Assembly (NCBI GenBank): GCA_039000515.1
Contig: JBCFYV010000012.1
Span: forward strand, 129,280,652 to 129,344,651
Length of the DNA: 64,000 nucleotides
Origin: Timema cristinae
Taxonomy: Eukaryota; Arthropoda; Insecta; Phasmatodea; Timematidae
Direction: 5' to 3'
The position numbers were made by a program, and so were the translations under genes. The notes under the pieces were generated by a model. That model was given only the letters and a program-made list of their open reading frames with translations. It made no database searches and was not told the DNA's origin. Position 1 is the first letter of the stretch, and each line of letters begins with the position of its first letter. This document shows, in pieces, positions 11,960-24,500 of this stretch.

Positions 11960-13285
11960 CAAGAAAGGTAGTATTGATGACGTACACAGGGTAAACTGTT
12001 ACATATAACTACAGTCTGTTCACCCACTTCTGTGTGGTACAGTCTGTTCACGCAGCTCTGACTGTTTCTCAGTTAAAACAACTGTCTGAACTCAAACCAA
12101 CCCCACATGCTATTAAAGTTGTGATAAAACATTCGCTTGCATTGCTATAGTCGTCTTATGAAACATGGACTTGTTTAAGTAACTTGACATATTCTGTTAT
12201 ATGTGTATAGTTTCTTTAAACTGATTGTGCTAGTTTTTTGCCCCTGGAGAGTATGCGATGTGCGTCCTACACAGCAAGAGTAGAGATCACAATATTTGTT
12301 TGTGTTTCTAGCTGGTATTTCACTCCATTCTCCTTGCTTGGATCTATTATCAATTATAGTTTTATTGTCATAGAGGAATAATCATATTTTTATTATTTAA
12401 AGGAAACAAAAGTAACCTATGTTTCAATATTTATTGTAATAAGTTTAAATAAACAATGCATTAGTTTGGTACTAATCTACACAAGGATTACTATTGTTAT
12501 TAATTTATATTTTTTTATTGATTCTCTCATAAAAGGTGAGATTAGTAGTTTAGAAGTTGAGATTTGGTTTATTTATACATTTTTTCTAATGATTGTATTT
12601 AAAAGTTTGTTTACATATGGTATAATAATTTATGTTAACCATCGCACAATAATTAGTCAATAATAATGGCATAAATTACTATATCATTTAATTGTTTGCA
12701 ATTTTAAACTAGCAATTGAGTTTTTTACACTTATTAGATTAAAAAAATTAAAGTCCTATTTGGTTTATAATGTCAAAAGTTCTCGAACTGTTTTTTTACC
12801 AGCATGTTTGGCACCGAGGTTAATAACTTGTTTTCAAAGAAATGCACCTACATCAACATTGAGATGTTGATGCGAAAATCATCTCATTATAACCCGGTTG
12901 TGATCCGAACCTTAGGCTGGTTTATTGCGAACTGGCAACCTGAGTTATCTAGGACTAGTCTTGAGTCAGTTATCTAGATGTGTCAGTACTAGAAGTCTTG
13001 AGGTACGTAACACACCTCTACACTCACGACATTCACTTGAGCTGATGAGGCAAGGACGGGAGTTCACCTGGAACAACTCAAACAGGGTTTACTTGATCCC
13101 ATAGTCTGCGTGCCCACCATTTCGGGTAGGAAGGGGTGTTTGCCACTGTGTGGTTTTCACATCAACTTTCCAACAAAATGCAGTGCATTTGTTGTATGAA
13201 TCAACTCGATGTGTTTTATTGAGAGTGTTCCTCCAAGCTATGTGCTCGTCTGGAGGCTGATGTTGTTGTTTGGATGTGATTCTAG
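11960..13285. other. AT-rich non-coding sequence upstream of the first visible exon
   Basis: No gene recognised. If the visible exons include the first coding exon, the promoter would lie here, but no convincing initiator was identified. Confidence 0.5.
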
Positions 13286-13357
13286 AGTGCAGCGATGTGG
13301 AGGTTGAAACGAGCACCATCACATCGCGTCGCGCCCAATATCAAACTCATCTCTTCA
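13286..13357 (+). CDS. Candidate upstream exon of the Tudor gene (weak)
   Basis: A stretch preceded by an acceptor-like gattctag and followed by a GTAAGA donor ends on a complete codon, so it would join the next exon at 13747 in phase 0. It contains an ATG at 13295 that would give a 21-residue leader. There is no recognisable domain, so this could be the first coding exon, an internal exon or chance. The N-terminal LOTUS domains expected in the family are not encoded here. Confidence 0.3.
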
Positions 13358-13746
13358 GTAAGAATATTAACACTGTTACTCCCAACTGTTACCCGATCAA
13401 GTCAGGGAACCAAGTTGTGCCACTAACCTGTGAATATAGGTCATATTTAACCAATACTGTGTGTCTGTAATATTGTTACTCGTGAGCCACATTCATATAA
13501 AGACGTACTTTTGATTGGATCGACCGAACTCATCCAATGGTCGGCAACAACACTGGGGCACTCGGTTTATGGTACACTAATGATGAGTGGTCTCGTTAGC
13601 TTTGTCCCTTAATTGTACTGATATAAACAACCAGCAAACATCTTAAGAGTGATATTAATGTGAATAGCAGATGTTTGCAACAGCGACTGTACGTGGAATA
13701 GCCTCGACAACGCAGGCCTATCGTACTTCTGTCCTGTCTTGTTCAG

Positions 13747-13899
13747 GATCTGACGGAGAAGCTGGTTTTGGGTGTTGGAGAAGAGAACTATTTGTTGAGC
13801 CTTCGCAAGTTTGTCGAAAGCAAGAGATTGCCTGAGCTTCAGTGTAAGGTGTTTCCATTGAAACATGGCGGGGATGTGCGCTATTACAGCTACATTCAG
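13747..13899 (+). CDS. Tudor gene exon 1 of the visible set: first half of a dsRBD-like fold
   Basis: Acceptor cttgttcag precedes GAT; the donor is ATTCAG|GTACAAC; 51 codons, phase 0 at both ends. The peptide has a helix (around ENYLLSLRKFVESK) followed by two strands (LQCKVFPLK and YYSYIQ). These match the alpha1-beta1-beta2 part of a double-stranded-RNA-binding domain that finishes in the next exon. The donor lies inside the first unit of a 25-bp tandem repeat, so ten or more near-identical donors follow it. The first is taken as the real one because it leads in phase into the next exon. Confidence 0.72.
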
Positions 13900-14194
13900 G
13901 TACAACATTCACAACTACATTCAGGTACAACATTCACAGCTTACATTCAGGTACAACATTCACAGCTACATTCAGGTACAACATTCACAGCTACATTCGG
14001 TACAACATTCACAGCTACATTCAGGTACAACATTCACAGCTACATTCAGGTACAACATTCACAGCTACACTCAGGTACAACATATCACAGCTACATTCAG
14101 GTACAACCCTTCACAGCTACATTCAGGTACAACATTCACAGCTACATTCAGATACAACATTCACAGCTACATTCAGGTACAACATTCACAGTTT
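13886..14194 (+). repeat. 25-bp minisatellite carrying copies of the exon's 5' splice site
   Basis: There are about 11-12 units of 24-26 bp. Each unit carries the last 14 exon bases (ACAGCTACATTCAG) followed by 11 intron bases (GTACAACATTC). About ten units keep an intact CAG|GTACAAC donor; one has ATAC in place of GTAC and one has lost the A of CAG. The unit length is not a multiple of three, so the frame rotates between copies, and the overlapping open frames here are not separate genes. Confidence 0.95.
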
Positions 14195-14246
14195 CCTTTT
14201 AATATTTGGAATATTGCATTGTGAGCAGCCATGTTTGTTTCTGCAG

Positions 14247-14411
14247 GTGGGCGATATCTCATGTAACACAGTAGACTCTGGATGCATGACAGCGACAGCT
14301 GCAATACAGCTGGCAGCTAAACGCATGCTTCACCAGCTGAGTGGTGATGAGTGCGCCCTAGGCCCGAGCAGAGCAACATTCACTCAACTAGCGCTCTGTC
14401 GTATTCTACAA
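14247..14411 (+). CDS. Tudor gene exon 2: second half of dsRBD-like fold and start of LOTUS-like segment
   Basis: Acceptor tttctgcag and donor CAA|GTGAGT; 55 codons, phase 0. It begins VGDISCNTVDSG (beta3) and continues into a helix ending AIQLAAKRMLHQL, the usual dsRBD helix alpha2 with its AA..ML pattern. The basic KK/AK residues that normally begin this helix and contact RNA are replaced by TATA, so RNA binding is doubtful. The last residues (FTQLALCRILQ) look like the first helix of the LOTUS-type winged helix completed in the next exon. Confidence 0.75.
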
Positions 14412-16387
14412 GTGAGTTCAGCTCGAGGCTGACCAACAGGAGCCTAGTTTTACTATCACGTGACTGACTTGTTTCTGTTTGGTTCAAAGAGTTACGAGAA
14501 AGCCTAGTGATTAGAATAAACCCTTTGTTGACAGAAGCTACATAGAACGGCCCTCCCTTGGTAACAATTGCTCTCCTCTAGAAGTTATGAGAAGGCTCTT
14601 TCTCACACACAAGATTGCTTTTATTTCGAGTTTTCTGCAAGTTCTTTAAAATGGTTTTCTCCTGACAAACTTTCGAAAATTATATGCCTCCATAAACTTG
14701 TTTGGGTGGTTTTTAGTAGCAAGTTTTTTTTTTTAATTGGACGCCTCTAGAGGTATTGTGAGTGGTTTTTTAATCATAGTTAGCGTTTAGTGCACACAAT
14801 CAAATACATATGACTTATTACATTTGTGAATGCACCACGCGTCTTACTGCCTACTGCAACTTATAATATATCAAGGACGTAAAACATCTGGACGGAAAAT
14901 ATTTAACTTGCATATCAAAATGTCTACCTGTAATATTTAATCGAGGAAATTTCCCCCAAATACAGATACAATGTTCGTTTGAAAGTTTTAAGGAACAACG
15001 CCATTCTGTATAGTTGGTATTACAAGTGGGTTATCACTAGTACGAGAAATAAATCATGACAAGACTTTTGTTGGCATCACATTTTGGCTTTATTCAGAGT
15101 CTCTCGACAGATATCGGTCGAAATAAAGCGCTTGATCCTGATATTTACCCACTCACACTTTATAATAACGCTTTGCAAAGCTCATGTGGGCTTGCGGTTT
15201 GTCTGCTATTCATACTATCCATCGAGAAACATATGACTTCATGCATGAATATATAAATATAGCTTTAGTAACCACAGACACTAAACCTTAATAATAAGGG
15301 GCTACATACGATATAAATAGTGTAAATTAAGCCTAATTATTAAACATTGACCCTAAATTCTGGTGTCGTTTCACGTTAAAATATATTATCAATGTTAACG
15401 GCTGGTTAAAAATTTAACCCACTTTAATGTTTGAAAATTGAATGCTCTTAGTTGATAAACTACTCTCTGAGGATCAGATCACAGAATCAAATTAAGATTA
15501 ATAGTTTCATAAAATGATTTCTTTAAAAATTATTTTTCTATCAACATTGAAACCTCGGGAACATTTCGGGTAGATGTGGGATTTAACCCCCCCCCCCACT
15601 TCGTCCATACTATGTTACAGACTACGCCATAGTTGAACCTTTCAAGGTAAGTCTATCTTTCAGGATAAACCAAGTGAACGTATCAACTCTGTCAAGGTTC
15701 ATATTGTGCCTTTAAACTAGGATTGTTTAAATACTACATGCTACCAACATAATCATAATAATATATCACAGCCCTGTTTGACGTAGCTTCAAAAACAATT
15801 ACTTATTTTATTCAAACCACAACAAGAAACAAGAAACATGGTTAAATTTATGTTCAGCTTTTTAATTTTATTAGGGTTCGTAGGGATATGTCAATAATAA
15901 AATTTGAGCTATGGTTTGAAAACCGCCTCGTATAGGAATCAAACCTACATTTACTATGATGGTTATATTTTATTCAAGGTAATTACAAATAGTTCAAATG
16001 CTAATTACAATAATAATGTGGAAGAAGTTTTTGTTTCGTGTGAGAAAAATATAAACTGCAAAGTAAGGAAATTTCAGTTTTATATTAAATCAATTATAAA
16101 TGTAGGCCTACGTCTTCATTACTTAAAATTACAAATATGATGGTAGCAATAATCATCTGTTTTCATACAGTAGTTTTGAATCAACTTGGAAAATATTGGG
16201 GGCTCTAGGCCCCAGACCCTTTGTTTCGGAGCCCCTGGAGGTGTCCACTACTCTGACCAGTGTGAGCGTGTTCCTCTCTTCATTATGTAACATTCTCCAT
16301 TCTCCTATTTGTTCCTCCCTCTTATCACGGTCAATGTCTTGTTTTGGTGGTGAGTGAGAAAACAAGCTTGCATCTGGTAGGATTATA
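14412..16387. other. Intron, no gene seen
   Basis: AT-rich sequence within the intron between 14411 and 17670. It has a poly-C run near 15590 and no recognisable coding homology. The short open frames lack splice or domain support. Confidence 0.6.
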
Positions 16388-16620
16388 GTGTGTAGGAATA
16401 TTCCTAGTCTAATATTTATAGTGTGTAGGAATATTCCTAGTCTAATATTTATAGTGTGTAGGAATATTCCTAGTCTAAAATTTATAGTGTGTAGGAATAT
16501 TCCTAGTCTAATATTTATAGTGTGTAGGAATATTCCTAGTCTAAAATTTATAGTGTGTAGGAATATTCCTAGTCTAATATTTATAGTGTGTAGGTATATT
16601 CCTAGTCTAATATTTATAGA
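16388..16620 (+). repeat. 33-bp minisatellite, 7 copies, with a 14-bp palindrome
   Basis: There are seven head-to-tail units of 33 bp, each containing the palindrome TAGGAATATTCCTA. The last unit has TATATT in place of AATATT. The period is divisible by three, so the array stays open in both directions and feeds long spurious reading frames that continue into the adjacent 48-bp array. Confidence 0.95.
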
Positions 16621-16629
16621 CGATGACTT

Positions 16630-17670
16630 ACCGACAACAGTCACCCAGGAGGTTTGTGACATTGTATCTCTGTGTAGCTTGTCAACAGTCACCCAGGAGG
16701 TTTGTGACATTGTATCTCTGTGTAGCTTGTCAACAGTCACCCAGGAGGTTTGTGACATTGTATCTCTGTGTAGCTTGTCAACAGTCACCCAGGAGGTTTG
16801 TGACATTGTATCTCTGTGTAGCTTGTCAACAGTCACCCAGAAGGTTTGTGACATTGTATCTCTGTGTAGCTTGTCAACAGTCACCCAGGAGGTTTGTGAC
16901 ATTGTATCTCTGTGTAGCTTGTCAACAGTCACCCAGGAGGTTTGTGACATTGTATCTCTGTGTAGCTTGTCAACAGTCACCCAGGAGGTTTGTGACATTG
17001 TATCTCTGTGTAGCTTGTCAACAGTCACCCAGAAGGTTTGTGACATTGTATCTCTGTGTAGCTTGTCAACAGTCACCCAGGAGGTTTGTGACATTGTATC
17101 TCTGTGTAGCTTGTCAACAGTCACCCAGGAGGTTTGTGACATTGTATCTCTGTGTAGCTTGTCAACAGTCACCCAGAAGGTTTGTGACATTGTATCTCTG
17201 TGTAGCTTGTCAACAGTCACCCAGAAGGTTTGTGACATATCTCTGTCTAGCTTGTCAACAGTCACCCAGGAGGTTTGTGACATTGTATCTCTGTGTAGCT
17301 TGTCAACAGTCACCCAGGAGGTTTGTGACATTGTATCTCTGTGTAGCTTGTCAACAGTCACCCAGAAGGTTTGTGACATTGTATCTCTGTGTAGCTTGTC
17401 AACAGTCACCCAGAAGGTTTGTGACATATCTCTGTCTAGCTTGTCAACAGTCACCCAGGAGGTTTGTGACATTGTATCTCTGTGTAGCTTGTCAACAGTC
17501 ACCCAGAAGGTTTGTGACATTGTATCTCTGTGTAGCTTGTCAACAGTCACCCAGAAGGTTTGTGACATATCTCTGTCTAGCATGTCAACAGTCACCCAGA
17601 AGGTTTGTGACATTGTATTAGCTTGTCAACAGTCACCCAGGAGGTTTGTGACATTGTATCTCTGTATAGC
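16630..17670 (+). repeat. 48-bp minisatellite copying the 3' splice site and start of the LOTUS exon
   Basis: About 22 units of 48 bp, with several 45-bp variants. Each unit includes a pyrimidine-rich stretch ending TCTCTGTGTAG, then CTTGTCAACAGTCACCC. The real exon at 17670 starts CTTGTCAACACTCACCC after TCTCTGTATAG. Read in the exon's frame, a unit encodes LVNSHPGGL and then a TGA stop, while the exon encodes LVNTHPGGLW. The apparent 300-480-residue open frames on both strands follow from the period being divisible by three. Confidence 0.93.
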
Positions 17671-17855
17671 TTGTCAACACTCACCCTGGTGGTCTCTGGT
17701 TGAAGAATATTCCATCAGAATATCTGAGAGTGTACAAGGAAAGTGTTCCTGAAGGATGGAAGGATGTTGTCTGCAAGTGTCCTCTGCTGCTCAAAGAAGA
17801 GATTTCAGATCACATGACTATTGTCACCTGCTCTGACAAAACATGGACACCATCG
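17670..17855 (+). CDS. Tudor gene exon 3: LOTUS (OST-HTH)-like segment
   Basis: The acceptor is TCTGTATAG|CTTGTC and the donor ATCG|GTAAGA; 62 codons, phase 0. Together with the preceding ILQ the peptide has HPGGLWLKNIPSEYL, then YKESVPEGW, which fits the winged-helix pattern of LOTUS domains (HP.GL...IP..Y......P..W). LOTUS domains bind Vasa-type helicases or structured RNA; that role is inferred. A stop at 17667 rules out an earlier start in frame. A start at 17706 after gttgaag is also phase-compatible but would lose the conserved HPGGLW. Confidence 0.75.
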
Positions 17856-18537
17856 GTAAGATTGTGACACTGCACAACATGTCAAGTTGCTAGGTAGCAT
17901 ATATTTATAATTCTTATCTCAACAACACGGAGTTGGGTTGTTTGGTCAAAAGGGCATGTGCCCCTACAAAATCTAGTAGTTTCAAAATATGTTATTTTGT
18001 TAAATACATAAGAAACACGTGTATAAAATGAAGAGCAATTAAAAGAGAAGACGCTAACACATCAGGGGTTCCCGTTGAGCCTTCTGGAGTTGAATTCAAT
18101 CAAAGGATAGAAACATGTGTTAGTGTTTTATTTGTGCTTTCTTCATTTTCAACAACGCTATCTACTCTATTTAACTTGGTACTTATTATATTTTCTTAGT
18201 GTATTTTATTTCATAACTGTAATTTGAAAATATAAATCTCCTATAACAAATCTACTAGTCAATGCATCAGTGGTAAAGGAATCAACATATAATAATGGTT
18301 TTACAAACACTGCTGATTTTACATTCCCGGTGTGGTAAGACTATAAAAATGATAATTATTTAAAATATTATTCCAATCACAAATACAAACTCAAAAAGTG
18401 AAACTTTCATTTCCTGATATCCTTAAATTATGGCATTTTATAAATGTTAATCACCAAAATGTTTAACGTTGACATGTAGGCCTATGAGAGTGTTTTGTTG
18501 TATCAACTGTATGTATTAGCAAAATGTTTACTTGAGA
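17856..18537. other. Intron, no gene seen
   Basis: AT-rich intronic sequence between the LOTUS exon and the long 33-bp array. Nothing recognisable was found. Confidence 0.6.
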
Positions 18538-21500
18538 TAGCCCCACAATCTTGTGAGTTTACTATGATGTAGCTTCCAACATCTCTAAAGTTTACATGAT
18601 GATAGTCCACATCTCTGTGAGTTTATATGATATGCCCACATCTCTGTGATTTACTATGATCAAGCTCACATCTCTGTGAGTTACTATGATGATAGCCCAA
18701 ATCTCTGTGAGTTTACTATGATGATAGCCACATTCGTGAGTGATACATGATGTAGCTCCACATCTCTGTGAGTTTCGATACATGATATGCCCACATCTCT
18801 GAATTACCATGAAGATGCCCACACTCTGTGAGTTACTATGAGATAGCCACATCTCTGTAGATTTACTATGATGATATCTCACAACATCTATTTGTGTTTT
18901 ACTAATGGATAGCCCCACAATTCTGTAGTTTATATATGATAGCTCATTCTGTGATTACTAAGATGATAGCCCACTTTCTGTGAGTTTACATTGATGATAG
19001 CCCAAACATCTCTGTGAGTTTTACTATGATTGATAGCTCCACATCTCTGTGTAGTTTTACTTGATGATGCCATCTCTGTGATTTTACAGATGATACTCAC
19101 TACATCTCTGTAGTTTTACTATGATGATAGCCCAACATCTGTAAGTTTACTATGATGATTCCTTCAAATCTCTGTGATTTGACTAAAGATGATAGCCCAT
19201 CAAACTCTGTGAGTTTTACTATGAGGGATAGCTACAAATCTGTAGTATTTAAATATGATAGCCCCAATCTCCTGTGAGTTTCTATTATGATACCCCAATC
19301 TCTGTGAGTTTATATGATGATAAGCCCCACATCTCTGTAAGTTACATGATGATAGCCCACATCTTGTGAGTTTACTTGATGTAGTCACATCTCTTGAGTT
19401 TATAGAGATATCCCACATCTCTTGATTTGACATAGATGATTGCTCCACATCTCTGTGAGTTTACTATGATGATTAAGCTCCCACATCACTGTGGTTTACT
19501 AATGATTGATAGCTCCACATCTCTGTGAGTTACTATGATGATACCTCCAATTCCTGTGAGTTTACTATGATGATAGCCCCACATCTCTGTGAGTTTACTA
19601 TGATGATAGCCCCACATCTCTGTGAGTTTACTATGATGATAGCCCCACATCTCTGTGAGTTTACTATGATGATAGCCCCACATCTCTGTGAGTTTACTAT
19701 GATGATAGCCCCACATCTCTGTGAGTTTACTATGATGATAGCTCCACATCTCTGTGAGTTTACTATGATGATAGCCCCACATCTCTGTGAGTTTACTATG
19801 ATGATAGCCCCACATCTCTGTGAGTTTACTATGATGATAGCTCCACATCTCTGTGAGTTTACTATGATGATAGCCCCACATCTCTGTGAGTTTACTATAT
19901 GATAGCCCCACATCTCTGTGATTTACTATGATGATAGCTCCACATCTCTGTGAGTTTACTATGATGATAGCTCCACATCTCTGTGAGTTTACTATGATGA
20001 TAGCCCCACTCTGTGAGTTTACTATGATGATAGCTCCACATCTCTGTGAGTTTACTATGATGATATCCCCACATCTCTGTGAGTTACTATGATGATAGCC
20101 CACATCTCTGTGAGTTTACTATGATGATAGCCCCGCATCTCTGTGAGTTTACTATGATGATAGCCCACATCTCTGTGAGTTTACTATGATGATAGCCCCA
20201 CATCTCTGTGAGTTTACTATGATGATAAGCCCCACATCTCTGTGAGTTTACTATGATGATAGCCCCACATCTCTGTGAGTTTACTATGATGATAGCCCCA
20301 CATCTCTGTGAGTTTACTATGATGAAGCCCCACATCTCTGTGAGTTTATATGATGATAGCTCCCACATCTCTGTGAGTTTACTATGATGATAGCCCCACA
20401 TCTCTGTGTAGTTTACTATGATGATAGCCCACATCTCTGTGAGTTTACTATGATGAAGCTCCACATCTCTGTGAGTTTACTATGATGATAGCCCCACATC
20501 TCTGTGAGTTTAATATGATGATAGCCCCACATCTTGTAAGTTTTACCATGATGATAGCTCCACATCTCTGTGAGTTTACTATGATGATATTCCCACATCT
20601 CTGTGAGTTTACTATGATGATAGCCCAAAATCTCTGTGAAGTTTACTTCATGATAGCCCCACATCTCTGTGAGTTTACTATGATGATACCCACATTTCTG
20701 TGAGTTTACTATGATGATAGCTCCACATCTCTGTTGGTTTAGCTATGATGATACCTCCACATCTCTGTGAGTTTACTATGATGATAGCCCCGCATTCTGT
20801 GAGTTAAACTATGATGATAGCCCACATCTCTGTGAGTTTACATGATGATATCCCCACATCTCTGTGAGTTTACTATGATGATAGCCCCACATCTCTGTGA
20901 GTTTACTATGATGATAGCCCACATCTCTGTGAGTTTACTATGATGATAGCCCCACATCTCTGTGAGTTTACTATGATGATAGCCCCACATCTCTGTGAGT
21001 TTACTATGATGATAGCCCCACATCTCTGTGAGTTTACTATGATGATAGCTCCACATCTCTGTAGTTTACTATGATGATAGCCCACATCTCTGTGAGTTTA
21101 CTATGATGATAGCCCCACATCTCTGTGAGTTTACTATGATGATAGCTCCACATCTCTGTGAGTTTACTATGATGATAGCCCACATCTCTGTGAGTTTACT
21201 ATGATGATAGCCCACATCTCTGTGAGTTTACTATGATGATAGCCCACATCTCTGTGAGTTTACTATGATGATACTCCACATCTCTGTGAGTTTTACTATG
21301 ATGATAGCCCACATCTCTGTGAGTTTACTATGATGATAGCCCCACATCTCTGTGAGTTTACTATGATGATACCCCACATCTCTGTGAGTTTACTATGATG
21401 ATAGCCCCACATCTCTGTGAGTTTACTATGATGATAGCCCACATCTCTGTGAGTTTACTATGATGATAGCCCACATCTCTGTGAGTTTACTATGATGATA

Positions 21501-24500
21501 GCCCCACATCTCTGTGAGTTTACTATGAGATAAGCCCACATCTCTGTGAGTTTACTATGATGATAGCCCACATCTCTGTAGTTTACTATGATGATACCCA
21601 CATCTTGTGAGTTTACTATGATGATAGCCCCACACTCTGTGAGTTATATGATGATAGTCAACTCTGTGATTATAGATGATCCCCACATCTCTGTGAGTTT
21701 TACATGTGATAGCCCCACATCTCTGTGATTTACTATGAGATACCCCCATCTCTGTGAGTTTACTATGATGATAGCCCACATCTCTGTGATTTACTATGAT
21801 GATAGCCCCACATCTCTGTGAGTTTACTATGATGATACCCCACATCTCTGTGAGTTTACTTGATGAACCGCATCTGTGGTTTACTATGATGATAGCCCAC
21901 ATCTCTGTGAGTTTACTATGATGATAGCCCCACATCTCTGTGAGTTTACTATGATGATAGCCCCACATCTCTTGAGTTTACATGATGATAGCCCCCATCT
22001 CTGTGAGTTTACTATGATGATAGCCCCACATCTCGTGAGTTTACTATGATGTAGCCCCACATCTCTGTAGTTTACTATGATGATAGCCCCACATCTCGTG
22101 AGTTTATATGATGATAGCCCCACATCCTGTAGTTTACTATGATGATAGCCCACATCTCTGTGAGTTTACTATGATGATAGCCCACATCTCTGTGAGTTTA
22201 CTATGATGAAGCCCACATCTCTGTGAGTTTATATGATGATAGCCCACATCTCTGTAGTTTACATGATGATAGCTCCACATCTCTGTGAGTTTACTATGAT
22301 GATAGCCCACATCTCTGTGAGTTTACTATGATGATAGCTCCACATCTCTGTGAGTTTACTATGATGATAGCCCCACATCTCTGTGAGTTTACTATGATGA
22401 TAGCCCACATTCTGTGAGTTACAGATCCACATTCTGTGAGTTCTATGAGATAGCCCATCTTGTTACTGATGAAGCCACACTCTGTGATTTTATGATGATA
22501 CCCATCGGATTACATGGACCACATCTGTGATTCTATGTGAAGCCACTTTGTGAGTTTCGAAAGCTCACTCTCTGTGTTTACTATGATGATAGCCACATCT
22601 GTGTTTAATGATAGCCCCTTCTGTGATTTAATCCCACATCTTGTATTTATATGATGATCCCACACTCTGTGAGTTACTAGATATAGCCCCACTCTCTGTG
22701 AATTTACTATGATGATACCACATCCGTGAGTTCTAGTGATGCCCATCTGTGAGTTTACTATGATAGCCACACTCTGTGAGTTATATGATGTAGCCCACAT
22801 CTTGTGATTTCTATGATAAGCCACATCTCTGTGTTACTATAGATAGCCCATCTCTGTGTTTACTATGTATACCAATTTGTGAGTTTACATATATAGCCCA
22901 CACCTGAGTTAATATACCACTCTTATTCTATGATGATAGCCAATTGTGAGTTACTTATGATAGCCCATCTCTGTGTTACTATGTAATCCACATTCTGTGG
23001 TTACTAGATAAGCCACATCTGTGAGTTTATATGTATACAATCTCTGTTACTGATACCCATCTCTGTGAGTTACTTAGATCCCGCATCTGAGTTCTGATAT
23101 AGCCCATTTGTGGTTTACTAGAGATACCCTCTTGGAGTTTAGGATACCCATCTTGTGATTACTATGATACCCACTCTTGAGTTACTGTAGCCATCCTAGT
23201 TTACTATATATAGCCACATCTCTGGAGTTATGAGAAGCCCATCTCTGTGAGTTATAGATAGCCAATCTCTGTGGTTCTTGTATGCCCCATCTCGTGATTA
23301 CTATAATGCCACTCTCTGTGAGTACTATGATGATAGCCCCACACTCTTGTGATTTACTATGATGATAGCCCCACATCTCTGTGAGTTTACTATGATGATA
23401 GCCCACATCTCTGTGAGTTTATATGATGATAGCCCCACATCTCTGTAGTTTACTATGATGATAGCCCACATCTCTGTGAGTTTAATATGATGATAGCCCC
23501 ACATCTCTGTAGTTTACCATGATGATAGCTCCACATCTTGTGAGTTTACTATGATGATAGCCCCATCTATTCTTGATGTAGTCCACTTGTAGTTTACATG
23601 ATGATAGCCCACATCTCTGTGAGTTTACTATGATGATAGCTCCACATCTCTGTGAGTTTACTATGATGATAGCCCACATCTCTGTGAGTTTACTATGATG
23701 ATAGCCCACATCTTGTAGTTTACTATGATGATAGCCCCACATCTCGTGAGTTTACTATGATGATAGCCCACATCTCTGTGAGTTTACATGATGATATCCC
23801 ACACTCTGGTTTACTATGATGATAGCCCCACATTCTGTGAGTTACTATGATGAAGCTCCACATCTCTGTGAGTTTACTATGATGATAGCCCCCATCTCTG
23901 TGAGTTTACTATGATGATAGCCCCACATCTCTGTGAGTTTACTATGATGATACCCCACATCTCTGTGAGTTTACTATGATGATAGCCCCACATCTCTGTG
24001 AGTTACTATGATGATACCCCACTCTCTGTGAGTTTACTATGATGATAGCCCCACATCTCTGTGAGTTTACTATGATGATAGCTCCACATCTCTGTGAGTT
24101 TACTATGATGATAGCTCCACATCTCTGTGAGTTTACTATGATGATAGCCCCACATCTCTGTGAGTTTACTATGATGATAGCCCCACATCTCTGTGAGTTT
24201 ACTATGATGATAGCTCCACATCTCTGTGAGTTTACTATGATGATAGCCCCACATCTCTGTGAGTTTACTATGATGATAGCCCCACATCTCTGTGAGTTTA
24301 CTATGATGATAGCCCCACATCTCTGTGAGTTTACTATGATGATAGCCCCACATCTCTGTGAGTTTACATGATGAAGCCCCATCTCTGTGAGTTTACTATG
24401 ATGATAGCCCCACATCTCTGTGAGTTTACTATGATGATAGCCCCACATCTCTGTGAGTTTACTATGATGATAGCCCCACATCTCTGTGAGTTTACTATGA

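Noticed and set aside
13886..14194. CRISPR-like array of short repeats
   Set aside because: Units are contiguous with no spacers and the host is eukaryotic; it is a minisatellite.
16153..17752. Long open frames (486, 454 and 332 codons) on both strands
   Set aside because: They are produced by 33- and 48-bp arrays, whose lengths are multiples of three; the repeated peptides have no domain and the region is an intron with decoy splice sites.
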